Shown here: positions 50,853 through 64,000 of the stretch, piece by piece | Layout of the letters: every line of letters begins with the position of its first letter | Numbering within the stretch: the first letter of the stretch is position 1 | Assembly (NCBI GenBank): GCA_030248225.1 | Contig: JASANE010018331.1 | Location: 1 to 64,000 of the forward strand | Direction of reading: 5' to 3' | Length of the DNA stretch: 64,000 nucleotides | Source of the DNA: Trileptium ribeirensis | Taxonomy: Eukaryota; Nematoda; Enoplea; Enoplida; Thoracostomopsidae | The notes under the pieces: model-generated | What the model was told of the DNA's origin: nothing | The model's database searches: none | Seen by the model: only the letters and a program-made list of their open reading frames with translations | Position numbers and translations under genes: made by a program

Positions 50853-53800
50853 AGGTTGTGAATTTCAATCATGGAAATATTTATTAAAAAAAATCTTACA
50901 TGAAATTGGTTTATTTTTATTTGAAATTGTTTTGTCCCGCTAAAATAGAAGTCTGACTGCGTGCATCTCGTGGGGTCTATTGTGCCGGCTCCTTAATGAT
51001 TGTGTTTATGGGCGGTAAACAATTTATCAAGGATTCTACTTTATTTCCTCATCTAGTCGCTGAGACTCATTGGAAATAACTCAGAACTTATAAATTTTGT
51101 CTTTAAACGGTGAGAGCTTTCAGTTTTCGTGCGGTCATAGTCTTCTGCATTTTTATTTAAATGATTTGCTCCAACTGTTCACTGGGTAATACGTGTTTGC
51201 GTCATTTGTTTGTCTTGGTGGTGTTTCAGTGTTTCACCGCAACTTTAGCAATACATCATGCAAGCATTGTAAATGTTTATAATGGTTAGAATCATAGGTA
51301 ATGCATTGGTAACACAAGACTATGATTTTCTGAAAAAATCTCGTAGTTCATTATTATTTCTTATTTTGGTTGCTGATTTTTAATCGAAATAACAGTAACA
51401 GTGTTTTAATGTGACGTTAAATTTTGGGGTTGAAGTTTGCTGCACTTATTACAGCGGATGTGATAAGTGAAATGGGTGTATGGTGTACGGAATTTCCTGT
51501 GTTTAAAATATAAAACTTCTATTATTATAATAGGTTCGTGTCCGCAATAGCTCTTCATTGGATGGATAAATTTTCCAAACTTTTGTTAAACGTGTTTTAT
51601 AATATTCGAACTTTGTTTATGTAAAGCTAAGCTCTGTCGTCATTTTATTCTGACTAAAATGTCCAAAAATTATCGCGTTCTACTATATCAATTTTGGGCA
51701 CATGGGGTTCTCAGGCATTTTAAGTTATATATCATGGTGGAGCAATCCGATCAAAAAAGGAGCCCAGATTCCGCTTATCGATAACGGCAACTTCGGAGTT
51801 ATGCATTATTTTGTCGGAGCAGTAGTTTTGAAGCAACGGGTTAAAGTTTAAATATTTAGTTAAACTGACCATTTTAATATTTATGACTACATATTTTAGG
51901 TGTTTGCTTGTTGCAGAGGGCGATGTTTAGGGTTATATAACATGTTAAGCGTATGTTCGGTGATGCCAGAAATAAAAAATATACCATTTTTAAAATTTAA
52001 TTTTACCTTGAAGTCTGGACAGGCTTACTGGTTTCTCCAAACCGGGGAGCCAATTTTTCGGCTCCCGCTCTCCCCGGTCTGTCTCCTCAATTCGGCCCTT
52101 CTCTGAAAATATTGCTCTTCCGCATTTGGATTTTTAGTCTTAAAATGCTTTAAGAAGGCGCATATTTTTCTACAATTTTCGCAGCTTTTTGATTTTTAAA
52201 CCCAAAAATGTTGGAAAAAAGCATATGTTTAGTTTTCTTAGCTTACGGTGAAAGCAATTTGCGCAGTGTGTGGCCATACTGTAAGTGTAACCATACGTTA
52301 AAAATGACCTTACAATATCAAGATTGTTGAAAATCTTTGATTGAAAGGTTGAAAATTTTAGTGTTTTTGACCGTCGTCGTCATAGTGCGCTTAATGAGTT
52401 GCTGGGCTATTACTACCTATTCGGGTATTTTAGGGGATTGCAAAAGCTCAGTTTAGGATCTCAGAATCTTAATTGTCGAGTTTCATTTAGGGATTATGGA
52501 AATGGCACATGTTTACTCGTTGCTAAGACGTCTCTCACTTTGCCGCTAATGTATTCAAGTGTTCTGTGGCAATAGAATATACCCATTCACTACGTTTTTC
52601 GTCGCTATGCTAGTACAGTATACGCCAAAAAATGACTGTCGTTCGCTCGATACTCTCTCGAAATAAACTTATTCTTAAAATAGAATTTATTATTAATTTA
52701 AATGGTTTATTAATTTAAATGGTTTCGAAAGCTTGATCGAGCCACTCGTCCGCGACTCTGTCGAAATGCGATGGTTATTTCTGGCACATACTGTTATTAC
52801 TCGCCATAAAATTATTATGCATTCTGTGATTCTAACTTAAACCTTACCCATCTAGTCCTTGGTGCTTCTTGACAGTTGAATATTCATTTAAAATCTATGG
52901 CTCAGCAATATAAATTAGCTAACTTCTGTCACGTAGTACGAGTCGCATTTACATCCGAATAGGGCAATAGTTGGTTGTTTTCTCATTGAACAATGAAACA
53001 ATTTTAGCATTATTGTGCTTGCCTTTTTTGCAGCGTACTAATAACATACACATATGTAGCTTTAATTTTCACCTTACTGAAATAAACTATATATATTTGG
53101 TTCGATGAAGCAAACAGAAATTAGTATATAATAGTTCATAATGGTCAAGCGGTTTGTTCAATATACGAAGGTTGATAGGAGAAATAACGGGTGATGTATG
53201 CGCATTGCTCGATTGCGGATACGGTGAGAGCTCATATGCATGCCACAACTAGTTAATATAGCTTCGTGTCGCAGTAGTAGCAGTTGTATTGATTTATTTT
53301 TCCATTTGCTTAAATAAAATAGATTTCGATCGGCGTATCTCGTTAAAAACACTAGCGCAGGACAAAGTACTGATGTAACGAAATCTTTGCCGAATCATTT
53401 TGTTCAGCTTATTAAACTGGTGTCGATATAAAAGGGGGCAGGCGAATAAAGGCTGCTTATCTACCAATCCGGCTATGTCTCTGGCTACAATGTATGCTCC
53501 GCAAATCTCTTGTGTAGCCGGCAAATGGTATCAGCCTGCTGCTCATTTGATTAGTTAGCGTAAAACTGGTTAACAATAAAACGAATGTTAACATTTTTTG
53601 TTTTCTATATCTTTATCGAGGTGCGGAAGAACAATTTATAAATTATAAGCTTATTGCAGATGGAAAAAAGGTGGCATAGTGAAGTATTTGTAAATATAAA
53701 AAGTTTAGTAGAAAGTGTTCAAGATTCGACACTGGACCTATCTAAAGGCCTGTGAATGAAATACATATAATCGCACGCATCACCGAGCAGATCGAGTTAG

Positions 53801-56762
53801 GGATTAGGGTATTATTAAAAAGCGTCATTTGCTAATTATTGGTCATAATTTCGAATTAGCATGATCGATTAACCTTTTTGGCCACAACACAGGAGTGATA
53901 TTAATTGTATACTTTTGTGACACCATTTCTGTATACCGATTAAATACGAAGAAAATTGCGCTTAACGAAAGGTAATATGCATGCAGCAACCGTGAAGAAA
54001 AATTTAGCAGCGACGATAAGTTTTGACTATATCCAAATGGAACAGCCAACTCTGGCTTCCGTGCATGTTCATTAAGCTAGGTTATGCTTAGTGTTTAATT
54101 GCAAATGACTTGAAAACATAATAAGATTAGGTTGCATTAACATTAATAATGTTAGTTATGTTATGGCATGATGAATTTTGAGTAGTTTTTCAAATGTGTC
54201 CGCAATTTCACTCTTCTCGTGGTTTGTTGCGCTCAGTGTAAGAGGTTTTTCTATTTTCAAATTTCGCATAGGGAGCAAATAATTTTTGATAAAATCTGTA
54301 TAACTCATAGTTATCGAAATGAGAATTGAGTCTTGAAGTTATTGATTTTTTCTCTCCGTCAAACAAGCTAATAGTGTCCTGTGTCAACGTTTGGTTGCTG
54401 TTTATTGTTTGTGGGAACCACAAGCCCGTTGTATTTTGGAAAATATTGCTACATTAAATTTTGATACGATTTGATAATAGTACAGACACAAATTATATGG
54501 TATTATAAACGTTTCAAGTGGACATGTACGCTCGATGTTTCGTGAGCTATATAAATGTAAATTATGGAACGAAACCGATGATGTCTGGCTTAAAACAAAA
54601 CATAACGAGTTTTTTCCCGTTATTTTGCGGTTTTACTTGAGATGGATTGTGCGTTTGACTCAGCCTCAATGTTCTATATGTCCATAGCACAGGTGTTTAT
54701 AGCTTGTTGAGTGTTTGTTTTTTGGTTGCTACTCAAAAACTATTATCTGTAACGTGTATGACATAGGAATGCCGACATAAAAATCGACATTGGCATAAAA
54801 ATATTCTGAATCACGTAGCATTCTGTGGTGTTTTAAGCGTATAATTATAATACACTGCTTTCCGCGCTAATTGGAGCTGTTTTTTTTCCAAGAACGATAT
54901 TATTATGAACGTTTGTAAAAGCTGCATAAGCCGACTGCGCAATATAATGTGCCCTTATTTCAGAATTACTTCGGAGACGCGTGGAACGTATTCGATTTTA
55001 TTATCGTTCTTGGCAGCTTTATCGACATAATATATGGTTATGTTGAGGTAAGCTTTTTGCGTTTTGTAATAGAGTAATGCCTATACTTTCTTTATTATTG
55101 AAATATGCAACAGCATATCTTTCGCAAAATATCCGGTATTGCGTAATTTTCATGAATGATTGGCTCTGTATTTCTGTCCGTAGCTGCAATTGATGTTAGC
55201 TATTATATAGATTATAAATTTATATCTGTCAATATAGAAAGTCTATTGGTTGAAATATTACATTAACCTGTAAATGTGATCACTGTCCCTTAAATTTAAT
55301 ATGGTGTTGTTTCAATTTCGATTCAAAGCTCCAACATTGTCTCTTTGATTGCTTGTTGTTGTCTGTTATTGCCCTCAAAAAAGTATGTATAAGTATATAG
55401 AACAGTATATTCCTCAATGTTAATTTGCAGCAAAAATATATAGATAATTGTAACCTGTGCCTTTGCGGTACGCTATCCTTCAAGACTTAGAATTGTTTTC
55501 ACTCTACCATGTTAATTTCGTCTAGCAAGTGCATTATGATGAGTGCACCTACTCGATTAAGTGGAACAATGAGATTCAGTAGTATTAGATATTCGAGCAG
55601 TATTGCGCAAACATTGGTTACATTTTGAAATACTAATATAAACTTTATGCCAAAGACTATTGTCAACTGTAGATAAGAATTGCTTAGAAATATATACAAT
55701 ACATATATATACATCAGCAACACGGTTTCGACGTTGTAATAGTTAACAACGTAGCACGGCTTCGCTGCACAAACCTAGGGCTGTTATAAAAAGTTCACAT
55801 GTGCTAAATTCGGTGCACTTTTAAATCTCAGTGCATTTTTTCGACATACAGGGGTTTATAACGTATACGCTTACAAGCATATAATTTTCAGTTTGCTGTT
55901 ACTAATACTTTGCATACATTATACCGTCAATACACCTGATTAATTAGAGTTGTCCGTGAAAAATACACATGTTTTGCGCTAATCAGACAAGTATTGAAGC
56001 TAATGTTTAGCCGCTAAAATTTCCGCATACACCCGTAATGACACCGTTAAATTCGTTTATTTTTACAAGTACAATAAAAAGTTCCCATATTTATGTGTCC
56101 TATTCTACTATATTAATTAGATGCATCCGATCATAAAAAATCGGGTCCGGCTATTCTTTTCAACAATTCCGGGGCCGGTTATAGTCCCGAGGCCTCCCTG
56201 CCTGCCGTTATCCAAAATGCCCCGGACCGGTTTCTGCGATGCGGATTATTCACCCCTCCCCCCCATCCAGTGACATTCACTAATAGTCATGCTTGCCAAA
56301 AAGAACCTTCTGATGACTGACTTAACTGAAATTAAGTCTCCATATGCTCAAGCCCAAAATCCCAAATATTTCTGGGTGCCCCTCGAGCTTACCTTAAAGC
56401 CAATCCTATCTACCGACGGCGCCGGCGGACTAGAGAACGTCGCCAGCTTATATCTACCCGCGTTTTTTACATTGATCATTTTCATTTACCCGCAGCACGC
56501 AAGAAGCTCTGAGTCGCTATGAACTATCCATTTCGAGTATATATAGCAGCCATATATACTATATTATAACTATATTATATTCTCATTTTTCTCGAGTTCG
56601 GTCCAGTCTGATTTCGTTGAATATAGCCTGGTATTCGTTTTCAATTCCCGTCTGTATTATTTTGAGTGCACTTTACATCATCGCGTTTGCTTCCGTGGCT
56701 ATTACAGCAGGCATATCGAGGCACTTTTCATTAGAGATGCCAGCATAAATCATCAAATTGAG
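50853..56762 (-). repeat. Right arm of the giant inverted repeat
   Basis: Reverse complement of 44311-50420. It is complete in order and includes the antisense IVS3 exon. Differences concentrate at its two ends: shortened homopolymers and small deletions at 50853-50945, and a poorly matching, partly deleted block at about 56050-56762, where the arm is roughly 200 bp shorter than its partner. At 56756-56762 the arm switches, through a shared AATTGAG, into a direct copy of 49168 onward. Confidence 0.93.
54964..55047 (+). pseudogene. Antisense second copy of the Cav1 IVS3 exon
   Basis: Reads as the same 28 codons as the exon at 46234-46317, with the same TTTCAG acceptor and GTAAGC donor, but on the plus strand. 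It is opposite to the direction of the gene and cannot be spliced into the channel message. It sits at the mirror position in the right arm of the large inverted repeat. No substitution is visible between the two exon copies, so the duplication is very recent or an assembly product. Confidence 0.93.
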
Positions 56763-58450
56763 GAGACAGACCGGGGAGAGCGGGAGCCGAAAAATTGGCT
56801 CCCCGGTTTGGAGAAACCAGTAAGCCTGTCCAGACTTCAAGGTAAAATTAAATTTTAAAAATGGTATATTTTTTATTTCTGGCATCACCGAACATACGCT
56901 TAACATGTTATATAACCCTAAACATCGCCCTCTGCAACAAGCAAACACCTAAAATATGTAGTCATAAATATTAAAATGGTCAGTTTAACTAAATATTTAA
57001 ACTTTAACCCGTTGCTTCAAAACTACTGCTCCGACAAAATAATGCATAACTCCGAAGTTGCCGTTATCGATAAGCGGAATCTGGGCTCCTTTTTTGATCG
57101 GATTGCTCCACCATGATATATAACTTAAAATGCCTGAGAACCCCATGTGCCCAAAATTGATATAGTAGAACGCGATAATTTTTGGACATTTTAGTCAGAA
57201 TAAAATGACGACAGAGCTTAGCTTTACATAAACAAAGTTCGAATATTATAAAACACGTTTAACAAAAGTTTGGAAAATTTATCCATCCAATGAAGAGCTA
57301 TTGCGGACACGAACCTATTATAATAATAGAAGTTTTATATTTTAAACACAGGAAATTCCGTACACCATACACCCATTTCACTTATCACATCCGCTGTAAT
57401 AAGTGCAGCAAACTTCAACCCCAAAATTTAACGTCACATTAAAACACTGTTACTGTTATTTCGATTAAAAATCAGCAACCAAAATAAGAAATAATAATGA
57501 ACTACGAGATTTTTTCAGAAAATCATAGTCTTGTGTTACCAATGCATTACCTATGATTCTAACCATTATAAACATTTACAATGCTTGCATGATGTATTGC
57601 TAAAGTTGCGGTGAAACACTGAAACACCACCAAGACAAACAAATGACGCAAACACGTATTACCCAGTGAACAGTTGGAGCAAATCATTTAAATAAAAATG
57701 CAGAAGACTATGACCGCACGAAAACTGAAAGCTCTCACCGTTTAAAGACAAAATTTATAAGTTCTGAGTTATTTCCAATGAGTCTCAGCGACTAGATGAG
57801 GAAATAAAGTAGAATCCTTGATAAATTGTTTACCGCCCATAAACACAATCATTAAGGAGCCGGCACAATAGACCCCACGAGATGCACGCAGTCAGACTTC
57901 TATTTTAGGCGGGACAAAACAATTTCAAGATAAAATAAACCAATTTCACAGGGTGTAAGATTTTTTGATTTTAATGAAATATTTCATGATGTGAAATTCA
58001 CACAACCTCTGGAAATGTTAAACACCGCAGAAAATAGCTGTAATAAAACAACTGATAAGAAATAAAAACAATAATTTGCCGTCCGGAACGGCTTTACAAT
58101 TTGTCCACCGTTATGTAGGTCGAAAGCGATAACATTTCTCATTCCACAACAGCATATTTTTTCAGCCCCCCCCATCCCATAGTCAGTCTCAGCCATATAT
58201 TTCCTAGTGCCGTGACTTCTCTCAAACAGATAACCTTTGTCTCATATACCTTTACCAGAAACTAAAGTATTGTACCGAAAGTGTTTTTGCTGTGTGGCCT
58301 ATAGCATAGCACTGGTATGTTATATATGAATATATTTGCTTAATTTTTGGTAATTTGGTGGTTTACGTTCGCGTTTGTTTTAATATTGTACTTAGTTGAC
58401 ATACGTGCTCGTCTGTTCCACGAGCACTTAACAAAATTGCTTCCAGAAAA
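56756..58450 (+). repeat. Third, direct copy of the inner left arm and spacer
   Basis: Same orientation as 49168-50822. The first 1.25 kb matches the right arm better than the left arm. From about 58030 on it carries many scattered extra C, CC, AC or CCGT insertions relative to the spacer copy, a pattern typical of unpolished noisy reads. After about 58450 the sequence becomes unique and runs into the tandem array. No exon is contained. Confidence 0.9.
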
Positions 58451-58718
58451 TGTTTTATTTCTAAAATTTTATAGATGTTCGATTTTGATTTCTTAGCGGT
58501 AGCAATACGGACAAAAAATTTATTTTCAGCGTTCGATGAAAAATTTTATGCTATTCCCGCTTTCTTATCGATTTCCCGTTTTGATATCAAATTTCCTGTT
58601 TTCCGGTTCGGCATCAATATTCCTGTTTTCCCGCTTCTTTCCGTTTGTGGCAACCCTCAGCGTGGCACTGTTGCGCAAGGTCTGTCCGGTTAGGAGAGGA
58701 GGTACATGTTTTTCCTTC

Positions 58719-61325
58719 GGGGGTAGGGTGGTGGTAACCTTTTTATATTTTTGAGATCCCACAATTTTCCCAATATTATAATTTGATCCACTTTTCTCGT
58801 ATTTTTGCTAAAAAATTTCCCCAATTTTTGCAATTTTCCCCTATGAACACTTATGGTACACAGGTATCCTTATACCAAAATAAACGCAATTTCTGAGAGA
58901 AGATTTAATTGAAATCGTAGTAAACATGTTTCTCATTCGAGGGTAGGGTGGTGGTAACCTTTCTATATTTTTGAGATCCCACAATTTTCCCAATATTATA
59001 ATTTCGTCCACTTTTCTCGTATTTTGCTAAAAATTTTCCCAATTTTTGCAATTTTCCCCTATGAACACTTATGGTACACAGGTATCCTTATACCAAAATA
59101 AACGCAATTTCTGAGAGAAGATTTAATTGAAATCGTAGTAAACATGTTTCTCATTCGGGCTTAGGGTGGTGGTAACCTTTCTATATTTTTGAGATCCCAC
59201 AATTTTCCCAATATTATAATTTGGTCCACTTTTCTCGTATTTTGCTAAAAATTTCCCCAATTTTTGCAATTTTCCCCTATGAACACTTATGCTACACAGA
59301 TATTCTTATACCAAAATAAACGCCATTTCTGAGGGAAGATTTAATTGAAATCGTAGTAAACATGTTTCTCATTCGGGGGTAGGGTGGTGGTAACCTTTCT
59401 ATATTTTTGAGATCCCACAATTTTCCCAATATTATAATTTGGTCCACTTTTCTCGTATTTTGCTAAAAATTTCCCCAATTTTTGCAATTTTCCCCTATGA
59501 ACACTTATGCTACACAGATATTCTTATACCAAAATAAACGCCATTTCTGAGCGAAGATTTAATTGAAATCGTAGTAAACATGTTTCTCATTCGGGGGTAG
59601 GGTGGTGGTAACCTTTTTATATTTTTGAGATCCCACAATTTTCCCAATATTATAATTTGGTCCACTTTTCTCGTATTTTGCTAAAAATTTCTCCAATTTT
59701 TGCAATTTTCCCCTATGAACACTTATGGTACACAGGTTTCCTTATACCAAAATAAACGCAATTTCTAAGAGAAGATTTAATTGAAACCGTAGTAAACATG
59801 TTTCTCATTCGGGGGTAGGGTGGTGGTAACCTTTCTATATTTTTGATATCCCACAATTTTCCCAATATTATAATTTGGTCCACTTTTCTCGTATTTTGCT
59901 AAAAATTTCCTCAATTTTTGCAATTTTCCCCTATGAACACTTATGGTACACAGGTATCCTTATACCAAAATAAACGCAATTTCTGAGAGAAGATTTAATT
60001 GAAATCGTACTAAACATGTTTCCCATTCGTGGGTAGGGTGGTGGTAACCTTTCTATATTTTTGAGATCCCACAATTTTCCCAATATTATAATTTGGTCCA
60101 CTTTTCTCGTATTTTGCTAAAAAATTTCCCCAATTTTTGCAATTTTCCCCTATGAACACTTATGCTACACAGGTATCCTTATACCAAAATAAACGCAATT
60201 TCTGAGCGAAGATTTAATTGAAATCGTAGTAAACATGTTTCTCATTCGGGCTTAGGGTGGTGGTAACCTTTTTATATTTTTGAGATCCCACAATTTTCCC
60301 AATATTATAATTTGGTCCACTTTTCTCGTATTTTGCTAAAAATTTCTCCAATTTGTGCAATTTTCCCCTATGAACACTTATGGTACACAGGTTTCCTTAT
60401 ACCAAAATAAACGCAATTTCTAAGAGAAGATTTAATTGAAACCGTAGTAAACATGTTTCTCATTCGGGGGTAGGGTGGTGGTAACCTTTCTATATTTTTG
60501 AGATCCCACAATTTTCCCAATATTATAATTTGGTCCACTTTTCTCGTATTTTGCTAAAAATTTCCTCAATTTTTGCAATTTTCCCCTATGAACACTTATG
60601 GTACACAGGTATCCTTATACCAAAATAAACGCAATTTCTGAGAGAAGATTTAATTGAAATCGTACTAAACATGTTTCCCATTCGGGGGTAGGGTGGTGGT
60701 AACCTTTCTATATTTTTGAGATCCCACAATTTTCCCAATATTATAATTTGGTCCACTTTTCTCGTATTTTGCTAAAAATTTCTCCAATTTTTGCAATTTT
60801 CCCCTATGAACACTTATGGTACACAGGTTTCCTTATACCAAAATAAACGCAATTTCTAAGAGAAGATTTAATTGAAACCGTAGTAAACATGTTTCTCATT
60901 CGGGGGTAGGGTGGTGGTAACCTTTCTATATTTTTGAGATCCCACAATTTTCCCAATATTATAATTTGGTCCACTTTTCTCGTATTTTGCTAAAAATTTC
61001 CTCAATTTTTGCAATTTTCCCCTATGAACACTTATGGTACACAGGTATCCTTATACCAAAATAAACGCAATTTCTGAGAGAAGATTTAATTGAAATCGTA
61101 CTAAACATGTTTCCCATTCGGGGGTAGGGTGGTGGTAACCTTTCTATATTTTTGAGATCCCACAATTTTCCCAATATTATAATTTGGTCCACTTTTCTCG
61201 TATTTTGCTAAAAATTTCCTCAATTTTTGCAATTTTCCCCTATGAACACTTATGGTACACAGGTATCCTTATACCAAAATAAACGCAATTTCTGAGCGAA
61301 GATTTAATTGAAATCGTAGTAAACA
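58719..61325 (+). repeat. Tandem array, about 12 units of 219 bp
   Basis: Units begin GGGTAGGGTGGTGGTAACC and end GTAGTAAACATGTTTCTCATTC. A paired variant recurs: a unit with GTTTCCTTATACC and AAACCGTAG followed by one with ACTAAACATGTTTCCCATTC, at about 59600-60030, 60250-60680 and 60690-61115. So there is a two-unit higher-order repeat. The array ends abruptly at AAAC|ACTGACC. No coding capacity. Confidence 0.93.
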
Positions 61326-64000
61326 CTGACCTGCTGCACACACCTGAAAAAGATTTTACACTTTGGCGAATGTCTGAGTTATTTTTTTACGCCCAGAACT
61401 GTTCCTGAAATACGACATCGGATCGTTAAATGCGATAACCAACACTTCGACAACGTAAAATTACGGGTCATTCAGCGTTATCTGGCATTAAATTTAAGGT
61501 CATAAATACGTTTACGAACCATAACGATAAAATGAAAAATACCAATTCATTTGCGGTACTTAATCCAAAATTGCTAAACAGTAGATGCCTGCTTCTGGCA
61601 AATTCTTTGCAGTTAATCTACGCAAGACAGCAGAGGCTACTCGATCGCCTGCTCACGGCGTTTTAAAACGAACGTAAAGTTCCATCTCACGCTGTTATGC
61701 CTCTTTTTAACTGCTTACTTGAAACAAACAGTAACTAGCGATTCTAACAACTTATCCATATGTTGTTGATGAAATAATGGCGCAGACACACACACTATTA
61801 CATGCAGTAATATAGTTCGCTTGATAGTCAACTCGGCTCCATGGAGCTGTAAGACATATGTTAAGCCACAAAACTAGCAGGCGCACCGGCAGCTATTTAC
61901 ACCTCAAGTGACAAAACACAATGTGTCGATGTACAAGGGGCAGACCCGATCCGATACAATACTCAAAATAATCTAGTATACAGATTCTATTCGATGTTCC
62001 ACATTTGAGAAATTTCAAAACTTATATTTCAAAAAATTATCAATTCTACAGTACCATGCTTGATTTTCAAGGTTTTCAAGGTCTACCATAATTTTTTGCG
62101 ACACAGGGTATTTTACGGTCATCCGACGAATTGAGGGCTTGTCGTGTTGCGGTAACACTGCATATATGGGAACGAAACAAGCTCAATACTCTGCAAAACT
62201 GCGGCAGTGTTTTCTGGGGTTTCCTTGTAATGGTATGTAAAAAATATTTTTGCTTTACGTGGCACACAACACTTGAATAATTTACCATAAGGACCTGTAG
62301 AATCAAACAATAAACTTTTTCTCGATAACTAGAGAGTTTTACACGTATTCCGCTAGTAATTTAGTGTAAACCTTACGGCGAACTTTCGCACGCAAGTTTA
62401 AAGGCGGCATATGTCGCAAGAAATTAATTCGCAGTATGGAGATATTTCAGGCCTTATTATATTTTATCCAATTTTCATCTTAATCCGTCAGTTTTATTGT
62501 TGTTTTTAAGAGTTAGAAAAAGTATAAAACTCGAAGGCTACTACTGACAGCGTAACATCTATCTAAGCAATAATCAACAAATTGATGTTTTGATTCCACG
62601 AATATTTTAAACATTGCCAGCCATTTGCCCAAACGCGAAGGTAACCATGCACAATACACCGTTGAACAGCCGTAAGACCGCTTGGACTGTAACCAATAGG
62701 GTGACAAACAAGTCATCCCAGACCTAAACTATGCCCAAAATATTTAGCGACAAAAAAAAGATGTTCTGCTTCCACACCACGTTGTTCGCAAAACTGGAAC
62801 TACTTCATCAAGGAACTAGCTCACCTTGTACCATGACAATACACCTTCAACATAGCCATTCTGCAACTATTGATTTGCAGTTTATGACTTGAATATAAGC
62901 GGATACGTGTGGTTTTAAAAGAAGATTGCCACACTTATGACAACTGCGCGTGCACATAGTCGGTACAGCCTTTGTCATAGAAACATGCATTAATATAAAC
63001 AGTGCCATTGTTTAAAAGTGCAAAATATCACAGTATATAAATCATCGCAAATTAAACATTTCGCAACGCCGATTATGGCACACCGCAATTATTAAACTTA
63101 TGCAGCTAAAGCATGCCACACATATAAATTTTATAAAAAATAACCTAACACCAAACGAGAAGCAAAATAAAACGCAGCATTCGCAGCGAAATTGCTATTA
63201 CGCAGGGAAAAATATAGGAAATAATAAATTAGTCAAAATAAAGTTAGAAAAAGCTGAAAGATACACAAACGTTACATTATAAAACGGAGACCATTTGGGC
63301 TAAACTCTACACACCTACTGTAATAACAAACGAAAATAGTATGCGAAAAATATACTGACAGTGTCGCTTTTCGAGATTTCTAACAACAAACCCAGTAATA
63401 AACCTTTTAAAATAACCAAAATGCTTACGTTACGTACCAAACCAGTTTTAGGAAATCGTGGTATAAGTAACCACACATATAAACCAACTTATTAATAATT
63501 TTTCAGGCATATGATATCAATTACATGGTAAATGCACTAAAAGTCATAACTGCCCAAAATACCACAACGTATGTTTTCCTTTTTTTGAATATTCGCAAGG
63601 TCTTAAATAGTTGCATTTCCGCAACATATGCTAGTTATGGTTGCTTGATAAAACATTCCTCGTTCGTATATAAAAAACGTGAGAGTGAACTAAAAAACAT
63701 TGATTATAAATACACTTGGATGTGTAAAGTATCAAACCAAAGTTTAATATTAAGAAAGTTTTTATCGATTGCGAAATGCTTGCTTCATTCCACTGTGAAA
63801 ATATTAGCAACTAAAATGAAAAAAATTTGCATTTGAATTTTAATCATCAGGTTTGAGTACAATATGACAAACTAATGTAGAAAATATAGTAATTCAAAAA
63901 CAAAATATTCAGTCTAAGACCGTCGAGCGGGGTAATAATCGTAAAACACAATCGGTGACAGTACAACGAAAATAGCTCTAGTAGCTAAGATACGCACGAC
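61326..64000. other. Intronic or intergenic sequence, no exon recognised
   Basis: Searched on the minus strand for the IVS1-S2 exon that should precede IVS3; none was seen. A fragment near 62840-62880 reads LYHDNTPST on the plus strand, faintly like the HDNAP motif of mariner-type transposases, followed at once by stops. Open frames up to 103 codons have no recognisable content. Confidence 0.5.

Noticed and set aside
63525..63836. 103-codon frame near the window end
   Set aside because: Lys/Leu/Ser-rich translation with no motif; not a channel exon.

Overview
The window is metazoan nuclear DNA: AT-rich, gene-poor, with short exons, long introns, GT-AG splice sites, satellite arrays and decayed transposons. 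There is no bacterial operon structure. The one recognisable host gene is on the minus strand. It encodes the 3' half of an L-type (Cav1) voltage-gated calcium channel alpha-1 subunit. The exons read in order from the IVS3 segment (46.3 kb) to a probable C-terminus (13.4 kb). Protein similarity points to an invertebrate, but I cannot name the species.

Layout. 1-13.4 kb: 3' flank with no gene I can support; a short inverted-repeat transposon, AT-rich blocks, two tandem duplications, a diverged direct duplication about 6 kb apart, and one promoter-like site. 13.4-46.3 kb: the Cav1 gene. Exons for IVS3, IVS4, IVS5, the turret and pore start, the pore and IVS6, the EF-hand region, pre-IQ and IQ join in a continuous frame and rebuild the family order without gaps. 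Exons after the IQ region carry the conserved [18 protein letters not shown] segment and then a poorly conserved tail whose last two exons are less certain. The introns hold a decayed DDD-type transposase gene (18.3-20.2 kb, plus strand), a 180-bp satellite (26.2-28.0 kb), two copies of the same short transposon, and several dispersed repeats.

44.3-58.5 kb: a very large inverted repeat (arms of about 6 kb) that carries the 84-nt IVS3 exon once in sense (46.2 kb) and once in antisense (55.0 kb), followed by a third, direct copy of the inner part of the left arm. Its duplicate-inverted-duplicate order, 7-bp junction microhomology and patches of dense small indels allow two readings: a template-switch rearrangement, or a fold-back assembly error. 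58.7-61.3 kb: a 12-unit tandem array of about 219 bp per unit with a two-unit higher-order pattern. 61.3-64 kb: no exon recognised; the window ends inside what must be an upstream intron, so domains I-III and IVS1-S2 lie beyond it.

The points most worth checking are the inverted repeat around a channel exon, the 84-nt IVS3 exon (same size as the mutually exclusive IVS3 exons of vertebrate L-type genes), a GC-AG intron after the IVS4 exon, and the transposase relic with a lost first acidic residue.
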